NCBI GenBank assembly: GCA_023417655.1
Contig: JAEZFD010000059.1
Location: forward strand, 62,001-126,000
Length of the DNA: 64,000 bases
Direction of reading: 5' to 3'
From: Planctomycetota bacterium
Lineage (GTDB): Bacteria > Planctomycetota > Planctomycetia > Planctomycetales > Planctomycetaceae
Shown one piece after another: positions 54,498 to 63,735 of this stretch (positions are counted from its first letter, which is position 1; each line of letters begins with the position of its first letter). Both the position numbers and the translations under genes were made by a program. The notes below the pieces were generated by a model. It saw nothing but the letters and a program-made list of their open reading frames with translations, ran no database searches and had not been told where the DNA came from.

Positions 54498-54568
54498 ATC
54501 ACTGTTCGGCAGAATCGGGATTCGCGACGGGGTGCGGACAGTTGCCGCCGATTTCTTCCGATGGAATC

Positions 54569-54697
54569 GGAAATTCGAAGCATCAAATTCGAAACAGATG
54601 CGAAAGTCCAATGCCAAACCAAACGGCTGGCTTGAGGGGGGCGAACTTTAAGCATCGACATTCGTTTTGAATTTGAAATTTCGTATTTCGAATTTCC
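54569..54697. repeat. Interspersed inverted-repeat element, copy 2 (AAATTCGAAA family)
   Basis: GGAAATTCGAA (54569-54579) and its exact reverse complement TTCGAATTTCC (54687-54697) flank about 107 bases. A second AAATTCGAAA lies beside the left arm and TTTGAATTTGAAATTTC beside the right. It lies between the convergent ftsI and GDPD genes. Confidence 0.75.
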
Positions 54698-54743
54698 TCC
54701 AGCAAGATGGGCGTAAAAACTCCGCACCCCTTGACCGTCCGGG

Positions 54744-55580
54744 CTACTTCTTCTGCGGAACCCCATCCAGGTATTCCTTCACCGAGATGATGTAGTTTGG
54801 AACGTCGGTGCAGTGAACGTCGACTCCCAGACCGCGGGCGAGATAGTAATCGTCAATTGTGCGACCCGGCCAGACGTTGACCTTCAGACCTTGCTTGTGT
54901 GCTTCGATCACGGCGTCGCGAGTCGTGCCGCTCAGCTTGCAGGCAATGTGAGTCGCTCCGACGGCCTTGGCTTCGGCAATGAACTCCGGTGTCAACGGCT
55001 GCCCCTTGATGAAGGCCATCGGGGCCTTCGCATCGAGCTTCCGGATCGCTTCGAGCGGGCGCTTGTCGAATGAGGTGAAGAGGTACTGAGAGCCTTCCGG
55101 CTTCTTGGGCGTGGCGAGGGCATGCAGCTTCTTGGTGTATTCATCGATCCGGCTGTCTGGATAGAGATTCTTGTTGCTTGTCTTCATTTCGAGCTCGATG
55201 TACACGCCAGGCTTGTCAGCGAAGTAGTTCAGCAGGTCTTCCAGAAAGAGCAGCTTTTCGCCCTTCTTTGTGACGACATCTTTGATGTCGGCGGCGTTTT
55301 GAGATTCAATCGCCCCGCTCCCGTGATGGGTGCGGTCCAAGCTGTCGTCATGCAGCACGACCAGCACGCCGTCCTTCGTCATCCGGATATCGGTCTCGAA
55401 GGCGCGGATGCCGCGCTCATAGCTGGCACGGAACGCCTCCATCGTGTTTTCTTCATACTCGTGAGCGCCGCCGCGGTGGGCGAGAATCAAGGGCCCCTGG
55501 TCCTGAGCGGAGAGTGTACTGCTTCCGAAGAACATTGCTCCGGAAAGCGCCAGACAGGCCAGTGAGAGTCTCAATTTCAT
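54744..55580 (-). CDS. Exported glycerophosphodiester phosphodiesterase
   Basis: 278 residues from the ATG at 55580, chosen because AGGA lies nine bases upstream; an ATG at 55589 sits too close to it. A Sec signal peptide (MKLRLSLACLALSGAMFFGS, cleavage near LSAQD) leads into a GDPD TIM barrel: LILAHRGGAHEYEENT with the catalytic His-Arg, FETDIRMTKDGVLVVLHDDSLDRT with the metal-binding acids, and YIELEMKT. It hydrolyses glycerophosphodiesters to glycerol-3-phosphate and an alcohol outside the cytoplasm. It lies downstream of scpB on the same strand, with 168 bp between. Confidence 0.9.
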   Translation of the reverse strand: MKLRLSLACLALSGAMFFGSSTLSAQDQGPLILAHRGGAHEYEENTMEAFRASYERGIRAFETDIRMTKDGVLVVLHDDSLDRTHHGSGAIESQNAADIKDVVTKKGEKLLFLEDLLNYFADKPGVYIELEMKTSNKNLYPDSRIDEYTKKLHALATPKKPEGSQYLFTSFDKRPLEAIRKLDAKAPMAFIKGQPLTPEFIAEAKAVGATHIACKLSGTTRDAVIEAHKQGLKVNVWPGRTIDDYYLARGLGVDVHCTDVPNYIISVKEYLDGVPQKK

Positions 55581-55748
55581 CAGCTGCATTCCTGCTTCAA
55601 GTGAACATGGTGAGTCAGCACCCACAAGTGGATGTTCATGCTAGCGTGACGGACCCGAGCTGCAACAGTCTGGAGGAGGTCAGTCAAACCATTGCCACCA
55701 TCGATCACCAAATGGTGTTACTCTCTGTCCTGCAGGCAGCGTGTGACA

Positions 55749-56846
55749 CTACTTGAAGTTGAAGTCACCGGCCTGCGGAAGATCGTCGAGTGACTGCAGT
55801 CCGAACAGTGACAGGAAACGCGGAGTGGTCCGGTACTGTGCTTCGGCTTCCCCTTCGTGGCGCTCCAGACAGATCAGCTGCCTCCGCAAGAGCTGGCGGA
55901 GGATCGGGCTGAGATTCGGTCGCCCCATTTCTTCCAGAGCCTCGCGTGTGGCAGGCTGCTGATAGGCCACCAGCGCGAGAACTTCGAGTGCGTCCTGTGC
56001 CAGCTTGACTTCCTTGGGGCCTTGCCCGAAGGCGCGGCTCCGGACGGACTCAAATTCTTCACGCAGCGAAAGCACATAGCCTCCGGTCTGCAATCGAACT
56101 TCGTACGGCCGTCCTTCGTTCAGATACGTGGCGTTCATCTCCGCGAGAATGTTTTCGAGTTGTTCGGTCTTCAGGCTTCCGCCCACCAGATCGAGAATCT
56201 TCTTCGTCGGCAGTGGTTCTCCGCCCACGAAGAGGAGAGCTTCGACGACTTCACGAGTTGTAATCGGACGTTCTTCGTCGTCATCTGCCGCCAGATAGTC
56301 TGGCGACCGCTCTGCGGAGGCCGCTTTGCCTGGAGGGGAGTCCTCCTGAATTGGGACTTCTTCCTGTGCCGAGAGGCGATCTTCTGCGTCGGAGTTGGAT
56401 TCGTCGTGCGCCGGAAGTTCCTTGAGTTCACCAGCCGATGCGGAATGCTCCTCGGTCGTGAAGTGCTTTGGCTGAATCAGTGCGGATTCAGGTTCCGATT
56501 CCGATATGTCGTTTTCGAGTTGGAGTTCTGCTGAGCCGTGCTCCGGGTCGGCCAGTTCGATCTCTCCAGAATCATCGAGAGGTTCTTCGTCTGGCGACTC
56601 CGTCACGGCGCCGCTGACTGCCTCGGTGACAGCATGGTCGACGAGTTCAGCGGTCTCGAGAGCAGCGAGGTAGGCTGCCTCAATCTCCTCGAGTGACAAC
56701 GGAACTTCTTCTTCCTCGAACTCGATTTCTTCCTGTCGCGGCAGCTGCGTCAGTTCGGCAGCGCGGACGGTCACCTGAAACGGTTTTTCGGCAGAAGGCG
56801 GAGATCCTGCCCACCGGGGACCGGGTTCAAGTTCCGGATCGACCAT
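55749..56846 (-). CDS. scpB: Segregation and condensation protein B with a long acidic N-terminal extension
   Basis: 365 residues from the ATG at 56846; an ATG at 56915 overlapping the upstream gene is possible. The C-terminal 175 residues are ScpB: TTREVVEALLFVGGEPLPTKKI (first winged helix), YEVRLQTGGYVLSLREEF, and DALEVLALVAYQQPATREAL (second winged helix), ending RFLSLFGLQSLDDLP. It works with ScpA (8719-9618) and Smc. The N-terminal ~190 residues are Glu/Asp/Ser-rich and probably disordered, an extension not found in typical ScpB of about 190 residues. It follows the SGNH-like gene by 34 bp. Confidence 0.92.
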   Translation of the reverse strand: MVDPELEPGPRWAGSPPSAEKPFQVTVRAAELTQLPRQEEIEFEEEEVPLSLEEIEAAYLAALETAELVDHAVTEAVSGAVTESPDEEPLDDSGEIELADPEHGSAELQLENDISESEPESALIQPKHFTTEEHSASAGELKELPAHDESNSDAEDRLSAQEEVPIQEDSPPGKAASAERSPDYLAADDDEERPITTREVVEALLFVGGEPLPTKKILDLVGGSLKTEQLENILAEMNATYLNEGRPYEVRLQTGGYVLSLREEFESVRSRAFGQGPKEVKLAQDALEVLALVAYQQPATREALEEMGRPNLSPILRQLLRRQLICLERHEGEAEAQYRTTPRFLSLFGLQSLDDLPQAGDFNFK

Positions 56847-56880
56847 CGGATGTCTGAATCCTTTTGAAGAGCCTGGGGAG

Positions 56881-58074
56881 CTAGAAAGTTCGACGCGAGC
56901 CGGCTGGGATAACATCCGCGGCGCCGGTCACGGTGTGTGTGTTGGGACCCATGTTGGAACGCGGAATTCCTGGGACCCGCTGTGTCAGTTCCGGGGCATT
57001 CTGCAACAGAAACCGGGCGAGTGACGAGGCATACTGCTGGTTGCCGGGACCAGTGAGACAGCCGCGACGGATCGAGAACAACAGCTTTGGATCGGATTGC
57101 TGACAGAGTTCCGGCAAGACATCATGAACCGTCACCCGATCGGAAAGCTGGAGATCCACAAGCACGCGACGAATGTCGTCGGCAAACGAAGGCCTCTGAT
57201 GGACTGCAGCTGATCGAGCCTGCTCAAAGCCCCAGGCACTCGGAGTCGTTGAGATCAGCAAACGGCCACCGTTGGCAGTGACCATCTGCGCGAGGGAAGC
57301 AATCGGGCCGAGCTCGCGACGTCCGTAACCGCCTTCCTGAGGAGTCAACACGGCCGGAGGAAGGCTGCGGCCGCCGATCGTGGTCCAGAACCAGTCCTTC
57401 GCCCAGGAGGCACACAGGAAATCTTTACAGACTTCGTCCGCGGCGTTTCCACCTGTTTTCAGAGACCCCGGATGAGCAGCGAAGGCGGGCTGACGACGTT
57501 CATCAAGACGCAGCGCCCCACGCACGTCGACATCGTGAATGAGGTCATCAAGGCCGACGCACAGAATGACAATGTCGGGTTGGAGTGCGGCCAGTTTCGA
57601 ACGGTATCTCAGGACGTGAGCTAACGGACCTGCCTCTGGGCAGCCGGCGTTAATCACTTCGATCGGACGATGGCTGTAAGGAGCGAGGATCTGTTGGAGG
57701 CAGGCAGGCAGCGTCTCCTGCTCGGCGACATCACAGCCAAAAATTCCGCTTCCGCCCAGGCAGAGGACTCGCAGAGTCTCGGCCGGTTTGGGAATCGCGA
57801 ATGATGGACCGCGAATGCCGAGTTCGTTGGTGCGAATGTGTTGTCTCACACCGTCGGGCAACTGGTTCTCGACAGACAGCAGTGGGCGAACCTCGCGCCA
57901 TGACGTCGGGCTCGGTACCGTCAGCTCGTCAGGCAGAACCACTTCCGGCTTGGAATTAAAGCTGGACGCAAGTGCGTACAGTCGACAGCCGAACTCCAGA
58001 GCGCACACCCCCAGCCCAAGCAGGATCACTGCCGCGCAAAAACAGAGAACACTCCTCAGGAGCGTACGAATCAT
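56881..58074 (-). CDS. SGNH-hydrolase-like membrane protein with altered catalytic residues
   Basis: 397 residues from the ATG at 58074; the frame is open to 58125. An N-terminal membrane helix (about 8-27, CFCAAVILLGLGVCALEFG) is followed by the SGNH-type blocks LCLGGSGIFG (Ser retained), NAGCPEAGP and VILCVGLDDL (N to D). At the C-terminus, where family members show Asp-x-x-His before a conserved Gly, this protein reads RRGCLTGPGN. The His position is Cys and the Asp is lost, so hydrolysis may be impaired. It lies 34 bp upstream of scpB, so they probably share a transcript. Function unknown. Confidence 0.75.
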   Translation of the reverse strand: MIRTLLRSVLCFCAAVILLGLGVCALEFGCRLYALASSFNSKPEVVLPDELTVPSPTSWREVRPLLSVENQLPDGVRQHIRTNELGIRGPSFAIPKPAETLRVLCLGGSGIFGCDVAEQETLPACLQQILAPYSHRPIEVINAGCPEAGPLAHVLRYRSKLAALQPDIVILCVGLDDLIHDVDVRGALRLDERRQPAFAAHPGSLKTGGNAADEVCKDFLCASWAKDWFWTTIGGRSLPPAVLTPQEGGYGRRELGPIASLAQMVTANGGRLLISTTPSAWGFEQARSAAVHQRPSFADDIRRVLVDLQLSDRVTVHDVLPELCQQSDPKLLFSIRRGCLTGPGNQQYASSLARFLLQNAPELTQRVPGIPRSNMGPNTHTVTGAADVIPAGSRRTF

Positions 58075-58402
58075 GGGGGGTGCCGTGTTCTTCCATGAAT
58101 CAGCGGACTGTCCGCTTCGGCACAAAAATGGTCGGGAAAGTCCCAGCGGAATCCTACCTGAACCGGCAAAATTCCAACAAGATGGCTTCCGATCGCCCGG
58201 GGATACGACTGCAGTTAAATGTTGCCAGGGTTTTGCATCTTCCCTGAATTCTCGCCATTTGCTCCCGTGACCTTACTCTGAATCGGTCGATTCCAGGCGT
58301 CCGGTCCATGTCCAATCGTGCGACGTCCGCTAATTCGTCGAATTGGAGGACACGATTTTGCCCGGGAGAACAGGACTGGACAGGGGAATTAAGCTCTGCC
58401 AT

Positions 58403-58918
58403 TCAGCTGGAATGGCCGGTGATCTGTACGGAATGCCACCAGTGCATCAGCTGCTGAAATGGCGGGGTGAACTGTTCCGGAGACTCCTGCAACATCTGCC
58501 AGATCTTCTCTGGACGTTCGTAGTGAATCGACTGAATCTCCGCGGGATCGGGCGTCGGAGTTTCGTCGGACGTCAGACGGAACAAGACGGTATGCTCGTA
58601 AGCCGTCGCGGGAGATGCAGGCAACTTTGTCAGGAACTCAAGTGTCCCGGTCAGCTGGAGTTCTTCCCGTAATTCGCGAATCGCGGCGACTTCATAGGTT
58701 TCCCCTGCGTCGACGTGACCGGAAGCAGAAGACGTATAGATCAGCGGGAACTGGTCTTTCCACTGGGACCGGAGATGAATCATGAGTTCTCCCCGACTGT
58801 TGAACACCCAGATGTGGACGGCGCGATGCAGCAGGTTCTCGGCGTGGACGACACTCCGCGCGGCCTGACCGATAACGTTGTCGTTCTCGTCGCAGATATC
58901 GAACTGTTCTTCAGGCAT
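58403..58918 (-). CDS. Nudix hydrolase (IPP-isomerase-like subgroup)
   Basis: 171 residues. It resembles the YfcD/isopentenyl-diphosphate-isomerase-like Nudix group: DICDENDNVIGQAARSVVH, then LLHRAVHIWVFNSRGELMIH. The Nudix box spans G67-L89 (GHVDAGE, seven residues, REL, REELQL). The usual Gly before the last position is Gln, a minor deviation; the metal-binding REXXEE core is intact. The substrate cannot be assigned; a nucleoside diphosphate-X or prenyl diphosphate is possible, the latter because the UbiA-type prenyltransferase gene lies 47 bp upstream on the same strand. Confidence 0.88.
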   Translation of the reverse strand: MPEEQFDICDENDNVIGQAARSVVHAENLLHRAVHIWVFNSRGELMIHLRSQWKDQFPLIYTSSASGHVDAGETYEVAAIRELREELQLTGTLEFLTKLPASPATAYEHTVLFRLTSDETPTPDPAEIQSIHYERPEKIWQMLQESPEQFTPPFQQLMHWWHSVQITGHSS

Positions 58919-58965
58919 GGCCTCACTCTGACTTCAACAAGATGACCGATCGCGCAGGAAGAGGG

Positions 58966-59889
58966 TCAACGGAATAAAAGCAGGTCGACGATGGCGGCTA
59001 AGAGCAGGCCGATGCTGATGATGGCGTTCAGATTGAAGAATGCCATGTTGATCCGGCTGAGATCACCGGGACGAACGAGACGGTGTTCGTAAATCAGCAG
59101 CAGAGACACCATTGCGACCCCGCCAAGGAACACCAGTCCCAGTCCGCTGGACCACCAGAATCCAAACAGGCCGATGATCGTCAGGAGATGGCTGAGAAAC
59201 GCGACTCGTAACGCGTTTGGAACGCCGAGTCGTGACGGAAGTGAATGCAATTTCGCGGCCCGATCAAACTCGGCGTCTTGCGTGGCATAGAGAATGTCGA
59301 AGCCCCCGACCCAGAAGAAAATCGTAAACGCCAACCACAACGGCGGGGCGGCGATTTCCCCTGTGATCGCGATCCAGGCCGCAATCGGAGAGAGCATGAG
59401 AGCAGCGCTCAACCAGTAGTGACAGAGTGCCGTCCACCGCTTCGTATAGGAATAACCGAGCAGGAACAGCAGCACTGGCAGCGAGAGTCGAAGCGGCCAG
59501 GGATTCGGCAGGAACAGCAGTGTGGATGCGACGAATGCGACAACGCAGATCAAAGTGAATCCGACCGTCAGTCTGACTGACAGAATCCCGGCCGGAAGAT
59601 GGCGACCGGCGGTGCGCGGATTGCGTGCGTCATAGTCCCGATCAACCAGACGATTAAATGCCATCGCTGCCGATCGGGCAAAGACCATGCACAGAACAAT
59701 TCCGAGAAGATGCGTCCACTGAAATGGAACCGATTGCCATGCCAGCAAAGCAGACAGAAGTGCGAACGGGAGTGCGAAGACCGTGTGGCTAAACCGGATC
59801 AGACTGAGCAGATCGGCAAGCTTCTGCCAGACAGATCGGCTCTGAATGTTCACCGGAGCATTCACGGTTGGGGACGGGATCTCGGACAT
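58966..59889 (-). CDS. UbiA-family aromatic prenyltransferase
   Basis: 307 residues from the ATG at 59889; a TTG at 59910 is the alternative. About eight membrane helices. The first Asp-rich motif is NRLVDRDYDARNPRTAGR and the second region GGFDILYATQDAEFDR, as in UbiA/MqnP polyprenyltransferases. YSYTKRWT is a further family mark. It attaches a polyprenyl tail to an aromatic acceptor in quinone synthesis. Since planctomycetes generally make menaquinone, the futalosine-pathway enzyme MqnP is a plausible identity, but 4-hydroxybenzoate transferase cannot be excluded. The Nudix gene follows after 47 bp. Confidence 0.88.
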   Translation of the reverse strand: MSEIPSPTVNAPVNIQSRSVWQKLADLLSLIRFSHTVFALPFALLSALLAWQSVPFQWTHLLGIVLCMVFARSAAMAFNRLVDRDYDARNPRTAGRHLPAGILSVRLTVGFTLICVVAFVASTLLFLPNPWPLRLSLPVLLFLLGYSYTKRWTALCHYWLSAALMLSPIAAWIAITGEIAAPPLWLAFTIFFWVGGFDILYATQDAEFDRAAKLHSLPSRLGVPNALRVAFLSHLLTIIGLFGFWWSSGLGLVFLGGVAMVSLLLIYEHRLVRPGDLSRINMAFFNLNAIISIGLLLAAIVDLLLFR

Positions 59890-59970
59890 GGAAAATTGAG
59901 GACTCGGCAAGCAGGATCAATGGGCAGGAAGAGGGAACAGTTCAGGCGGTTGCACCGGGCCGACTGGACA

Positions 59971-60837
59971 TCAGAGTCCTTTGCGTTCGAGTCTCCGCTG
60001 CATGAAGTAGACCCAGTTCCCGACAAGAATCAAACTGATCATCAACAGGTGGGCGACAAGCTGGGGGCCCATTCGCCGATTTGCTTCCATATACTTTTTG
60101 ACAGGGGGTCCCTTATCGAAGGCCCTGTGCAACAGGGTTTCGTACTCTGCGGCCCCTTTGATCGCAGACAGCATTCCGATGAGCTGCCGCGGAACATATG
60201 GATAATACATGGGTGCCTGAACACCGGTCACGCCGGCGACCATCCGGATTTTGTCCTGATACGGTGTGACCGCATATTGGACCCATTCCTTCGTGCCGGG
60301 GTAATGCCCGCTGACATTGATAATAAGGTCCATGTCCTGCACGCTGCGAACCTGCTGGCACATGGGGATCTGATCAATATTCGTTCCGCGGGCGTCGGTC
60401 GTATACAGACCGCGAAGATTGGTCACGATGACCTTGATCACCCCTTCGTACCCTGACTTGAAGCCGAGATTCACATAGTCATTGCCATAAGTGAGGTCGG
60501 GGTAATCCGCCCGAATGACGGTATCGATTGACTTCTCAATCATCTGCGGCCCGACCGGGATGAGTGTCAGGAAGTACATCTTGTGGCCCTTTTCACAGCA
60601 ATGACGCGTGAACGAAGTGGCCATTGGTCCCAGTTCGCCTTCTGAACCGGGATCGAAATCCCAGGCCATCAGGATTTTGGAGCCGGGTGGAAGCACCGAG
60701 ATGGCATCGAAGACATTCTGAGTCATCTGTGTCGGCGTTTCGGCAAACTGCAGGCCGAACAGGATCGGGATGCCCACGGCCAACGCCATGAGCAGAAAGA
60801 TCCACCGCCGATCGAGCGTCTTCAGAAACTGATACAT
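59971..60837 (-). CDS. Membrane protein of unknown function with N- and C-terminal helices
   Basis: 288 residues. One helix near each end (about 12-30, WIFLLMALAVGIPILFGLQF, and about 260-280, LVAHLLMISLILVGNWVYF) bracket a 220-residue soluble domain. The domain starts SVLPPGSKILMAWDFDPGSEGELGP and contains GHYPGTKEWVQYAV. I do not know a named family; the helix-domain-helix layout with this GSEGE-like stretch is reminiscent of planctomycete hypothetical proteins found in clusters. It lies 81 bp upstream of the UbiA-type gene on the same strand, so it may be the first gene of that operon. Confidence 0.72.
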   Translation of the reverse strand: MYQFLKTLDRRWIFLLMALAVGIPILFGLQFAETPTQMTQNVFDAISVLPPGSKILMAWDFDPGSEGELGPMATSFTRHCCEKGHKMYFLTLIPVGPQMIEKSIDTVIRADYPDLTYGNDYVNLGFKSGYEGVIKVIVTNLRGLYTTDARGTNIDQIPMCQQVRSVQDMDLIINVSGHYPGTKEWVQYAVTPYQDKIRMVAGVTGVQAPMYYPYVPRQLIGMLSAIKGAAEYETLLHRAFDKGPPVKKYMEANRRMGPQLVAHLLMISLILVGNWVYFMQRRLERKGL

Positions 60838-61250
60838 CTGTGATCTTTACTCCCGGTGCGGGACGGGTCAGGAATGCCGTTCACCATAACAATTCTCGCG
60901 ATGGCAGGCACCTGGTCGACGAGGCTCTGCGGGGATGACTCTTTCGATCCTTTCTGGCGAGTCTTTCTCTCGACTCACTCAGGGAGTGGGGGAAGCGGCA
61001 ATTCCGGCCGGAGGCGGGTTTCGCAGCGGGGTGAAGAAGCCCCAATGGCGCCTCAACTTGAATCGCTAGTAACACGAATCAAGCTTTCGCTGACCCGCTT
61101 TTACGAATTGTGCCGCATTTCCAGAAAAGGCCGCAGAATCGTCTCATGTTGCTTGTTCGCAGAGACCGATCTCGATGACAGCGGAAATTTTTTACCTGCC
61201 GAGCAACGGAAGTGAGGCAAGGTCCGCGACTGAAGCGTAAGGAGTGATCG
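60838..61250. other. Divergent intergenic region without a recognised gene
   Basis: About 410 bp between the membrane protein gene and the DUF11 gene. A 119-codon open frame (60856-61215) crosses it but has no family-like content and would sit where promoters are expected. Confidence 0.45.
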
Positions 61251-63467
61251 ATGCGACGTGGAGCATGCCTGCTGGCATTACTGGGATTGACCGTGCAAAA
61301 TGCTGCGGCCGCTGACCAACCCGGAGTCGGAACCGCTCGATTAAATTCTGCTTCAGCTGCACCGGCAGCCGACGCCACTAAGGCGGCGCCGCAGAAATTT
61401 ACGCGTTCCCCAGCCAACTCCGGCAGCGGAGAGCTGGCGAACTACTATAAAGAACTCTTCGGCGAAGCGGCTCCGACGTCGCTTCCGCAGTCAGGATTGC
61501 CGTCGAATACGACGCTGCAACCGACGAGTGCCGTATCGCTCGGGAATGTAAATCCGACGGACGGAGCCCAGCGCCCCGGATCGTCCTCACTCGCACTGCC
61601 AAAGCCTGCCGCAGAAGCAGCTGTCGAGAAAGAGATTATTCACGCGGAATATCGTGGGACCCAGAAAGCCGCCGGTGCGATTGAACAGGTCGGCGGAGAC
61701 CGCTTTTCCGCACGGCCTTTTCCTGGCCTGTCCGGCGGTGCTCCTCAAACCGCCGCTGTCCCTTCGACAGCCCCTTCAGCAGCCACATCAGCACCAGTTG
61801 CTGCCACACCATCGCCAACTGCCACCCCATCAGCCGCCAGTCTGAGAATGCCTGCCGCCACTCAGACATTGACCGAGACAAAGTCGGCTCTAATCGAATC
61901 GACACGTGAACCTGCTCCCGGACATCCGTTCGGCGCGACTGCGATGAGCCCGCCAACTGCGGTCCCATCCAGCACGAAGGGAACCGTGACCTTCAGCCGC
62001 GGTCGTCCCGCAGACTCGACAGCCCGGCCGACTTCAGGTTCGATGTCAAAGATTTCCACACCGACCACCGTTCTGTCGGATTCCGGCGTCGGTGCATCGA
62101 TGGCCGCTGCAGCTCCTTCAGTGAAACTGGAGTGGAAAAAGCAGTCCGATATCAACGTCGGTCAGGAATGTACCTGCGAACTCGTTGTGAGCAACGTCAG
62201 CCAGACGACCGCTCGGGACGTTGAAGTTCGCGCCACCTTCCCGACATCAATTCGTCTGGTGAAAGCCGAACCGGCGCCAGCCGAAAGCCAGAAGTTCCTC
62301 GGCTGGACCTTTGATGAACTCAAGCCAGGCGAAACCCGAACTCTCGTCATTTCTCTGATTCCGCAGGAACGGGGAGCGATCAACACTCGTGCTGAAGTTC
62401 GCTTTTCAGGTTCCGCTGACGGCGTGTTCGCCGTTGCCGAGCCACTGCTCGATATTCAGGTGGAAGGACCGAAGCAAGTTCTTGTTGGGGAACCGGCTGC
62501 TCATGTCGTGACTATCTCCAATCCCGGGACCGGTATCGCAGATCGGGTTCAGATTGAAGCCGTTCTGCCAGAAGGCCTCGAGCATGCTCGCGGACGCCGT
62601 CTGCTGATGGAACTGGGAAGTTTGAATCCCGGTGAAACCCGCACCGTTCGACTGGCATTGGCAGCGACTCGAGGTGGTCAGCACCAGCTCTCCGTTCAGG
62701 CGAAATCAGATGGAGGACTGACCTGTGTCGCGGACGCCATGGTGAACGTGATTGCTCCGCAGATTGTTGCAGGGGTTCAAGGTCCAAGTCTTCGATACGT
62801 TGGTCGGCAGGGCGTCTATACCGTTGCAGTGAAGAACGAAGGAGCTGCCGCGACCGACAACGTTCAGGTTCGATACAAGATTCCCGAAGGCTTTGAATTC
62901 GTCTCTGCCGATCGAGGAGCCCAGTTTGACGCCGCGACCGGACTGCTGACCTGCTTCGTCGGTCGTCTGGAACAGAATCAGATTTCAGAAATCCGTGTGA
63001 CTCTGATGGCTCGTAAGCTCGGCGAATGTCGCCACATCGTGCGGGCGACCTCTGAGCAGGGAACCGTTTCTGACGCTGAATGTGTGACGTCCATCGAAGG
63101 AACCTCATCATTGTCGATCGCCGTCCGTGACTTGGAAGATCCGGTCGAAGTCGGCGGAAAGATGACTTACGAGATCCGCGTACGTAACGAAGGCTCGGCC
63201 GCTGCAAAGGGTGTCGGACTGTCCTGTGAACTGCCTGCTGGTATGACCTTCCAGAGTGCAGAAGGGCCAGCGAAATTCATGCAGGAAGGCTCGATGATCC
63301 TGTTCCGATCGCTGCCAGAAGTGGCCGCAGGCGAGACGGTGACCTTCAAAGTGAGTGTTTCCGCTTCTGTCCCAGGCAGCATGCGATTCAAAGCTCATCT
63401 TTCCAGCGAATCGATTGCTGAACCGCTGACTGCTGAAGAACTGACCAAGTTCTACGGCGAACGTTAA
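61251..63467 (+). CDS. Secreted DUF11-repeat protein
   Basis: 738 residues; AAGGAG lies about eight bases before the ATG. A signal peptide (about 1-20, ending AAAAD) leads into a 290-residue Ala/Pro/Ser/Thr-rich region that is probably disordered. From about residue 295 come at least three DUF11/CARDB-like beta-sandwich repeats: LEWKKQSDINVGQECTCELV, IQVEGPKQVLVGEPAAHVV and LSIAVRDLEDPVEVGGKMTY, each ending near LNPGETRTV or AAGETVTF. Such domains occur in surface or extracellular-matrix proteins. The C-terminus ends EELTKFYGER. A strong hairpin follows, then the SLBB-like gene. Confidence 0.88.
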   Translation: MRRGACLLALLGLTVQNAAAADQPGVGTARLNSASAAPAADATKAAPQKFTRSPANSGSGELANYYKELFGEAAPTSLPQSGLPSNTTLQPTSAVSLGNVNPTDGAQRPGSSSLALPKPAAEAAVEKEIIHAEYRGTQKAAGAIEQVGGDRFSARPFPGLSGGAPQTAAVPSTAPSAATSAPVAATPSPTATPSAASLRMPAATQTLTETKSALIESTREPAPGHPFGATAMSPPTAVPSSTKGTVTFSRGRPADSTARPTSGSMSKISTPTTVLSDSGVGASMAAAAPSVKLEWKKQSDINVGQECTCELVVSNVSQTTARDVEVRATFPTSIRLVKAEPAPAESQKFLGWTFDELKPGETRTLVISLIPQERGAINTRAEVRFSGSADGVFAVAEPLLDIQVEGPKQVLVGEPAAHVVTISNPGTGIADRVQIEAVLPEGLEHARGRRLLMELGSLNPGETRTVRLALAATRGGQHQLSVQAKSDGGLTCVADAMVNVIAPQIVAGVQGPSLRYVGRQGVYTVAVKNEGAAATDNVQVRYKIPEGFEFVSADRGAQFDAATGLLTCFVGRLEQNQISEIRVTLMARKLGECRHIVRATSEQGTVSDAECVTSIEGTSSLSIAVRDLEDPVEVGGKMTYEIRVRNEGSAAAKGVGLSCELPAGMTFQSAEGPAKFMQEGSMILFRSLPEVAAGETVTFKVSVSASVPGSMRFKAHLSSESIAEPLTAEELTKFYGER

Positions 63468-63512
63468 ACCAGGGCCGAGGGTTGCCTCGCCATCTGAGAA
63501 GACTTTGCAAAC

Positions 63513-63545
63513 AACCGGAAGTTCGGTCATGCCGGACTTCCGGTT
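63513..63545 (+). terminator. Terminator-like hairpin after the DUF11 gene
   Basis: Perfect ten-base arms (63513-63522 and 63536-63545) with an inner CGG/CCG extension. There is no clear T-run, so it may stabilise the transcript end instead of terminating. Confidence 0.6.
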
Positions 63546-63735
63546 CTGTCGATCATGCCGAAGCGTCCTCAGCGAACAGCAACTCGTTGCTGCTCCGATC
63601 CGGATGGCCGTTCGCTTGAGAAACAGAGGACGGAAGTCCAACGCGAAGACAGCAGAGATGTTTCGGACCATGAATACTCTTGCAATTCACCAGTATCGGC
63701 AGCAGGTGCTGTGCACATGGAAAGGCATCCTGACC

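Noticed and set aside
60856..61215. 119-codon open frame in the divergent gap before the DUF11 gene
   Set aside because: No start signal or conserved feature, and it occupies the expected promoter region.
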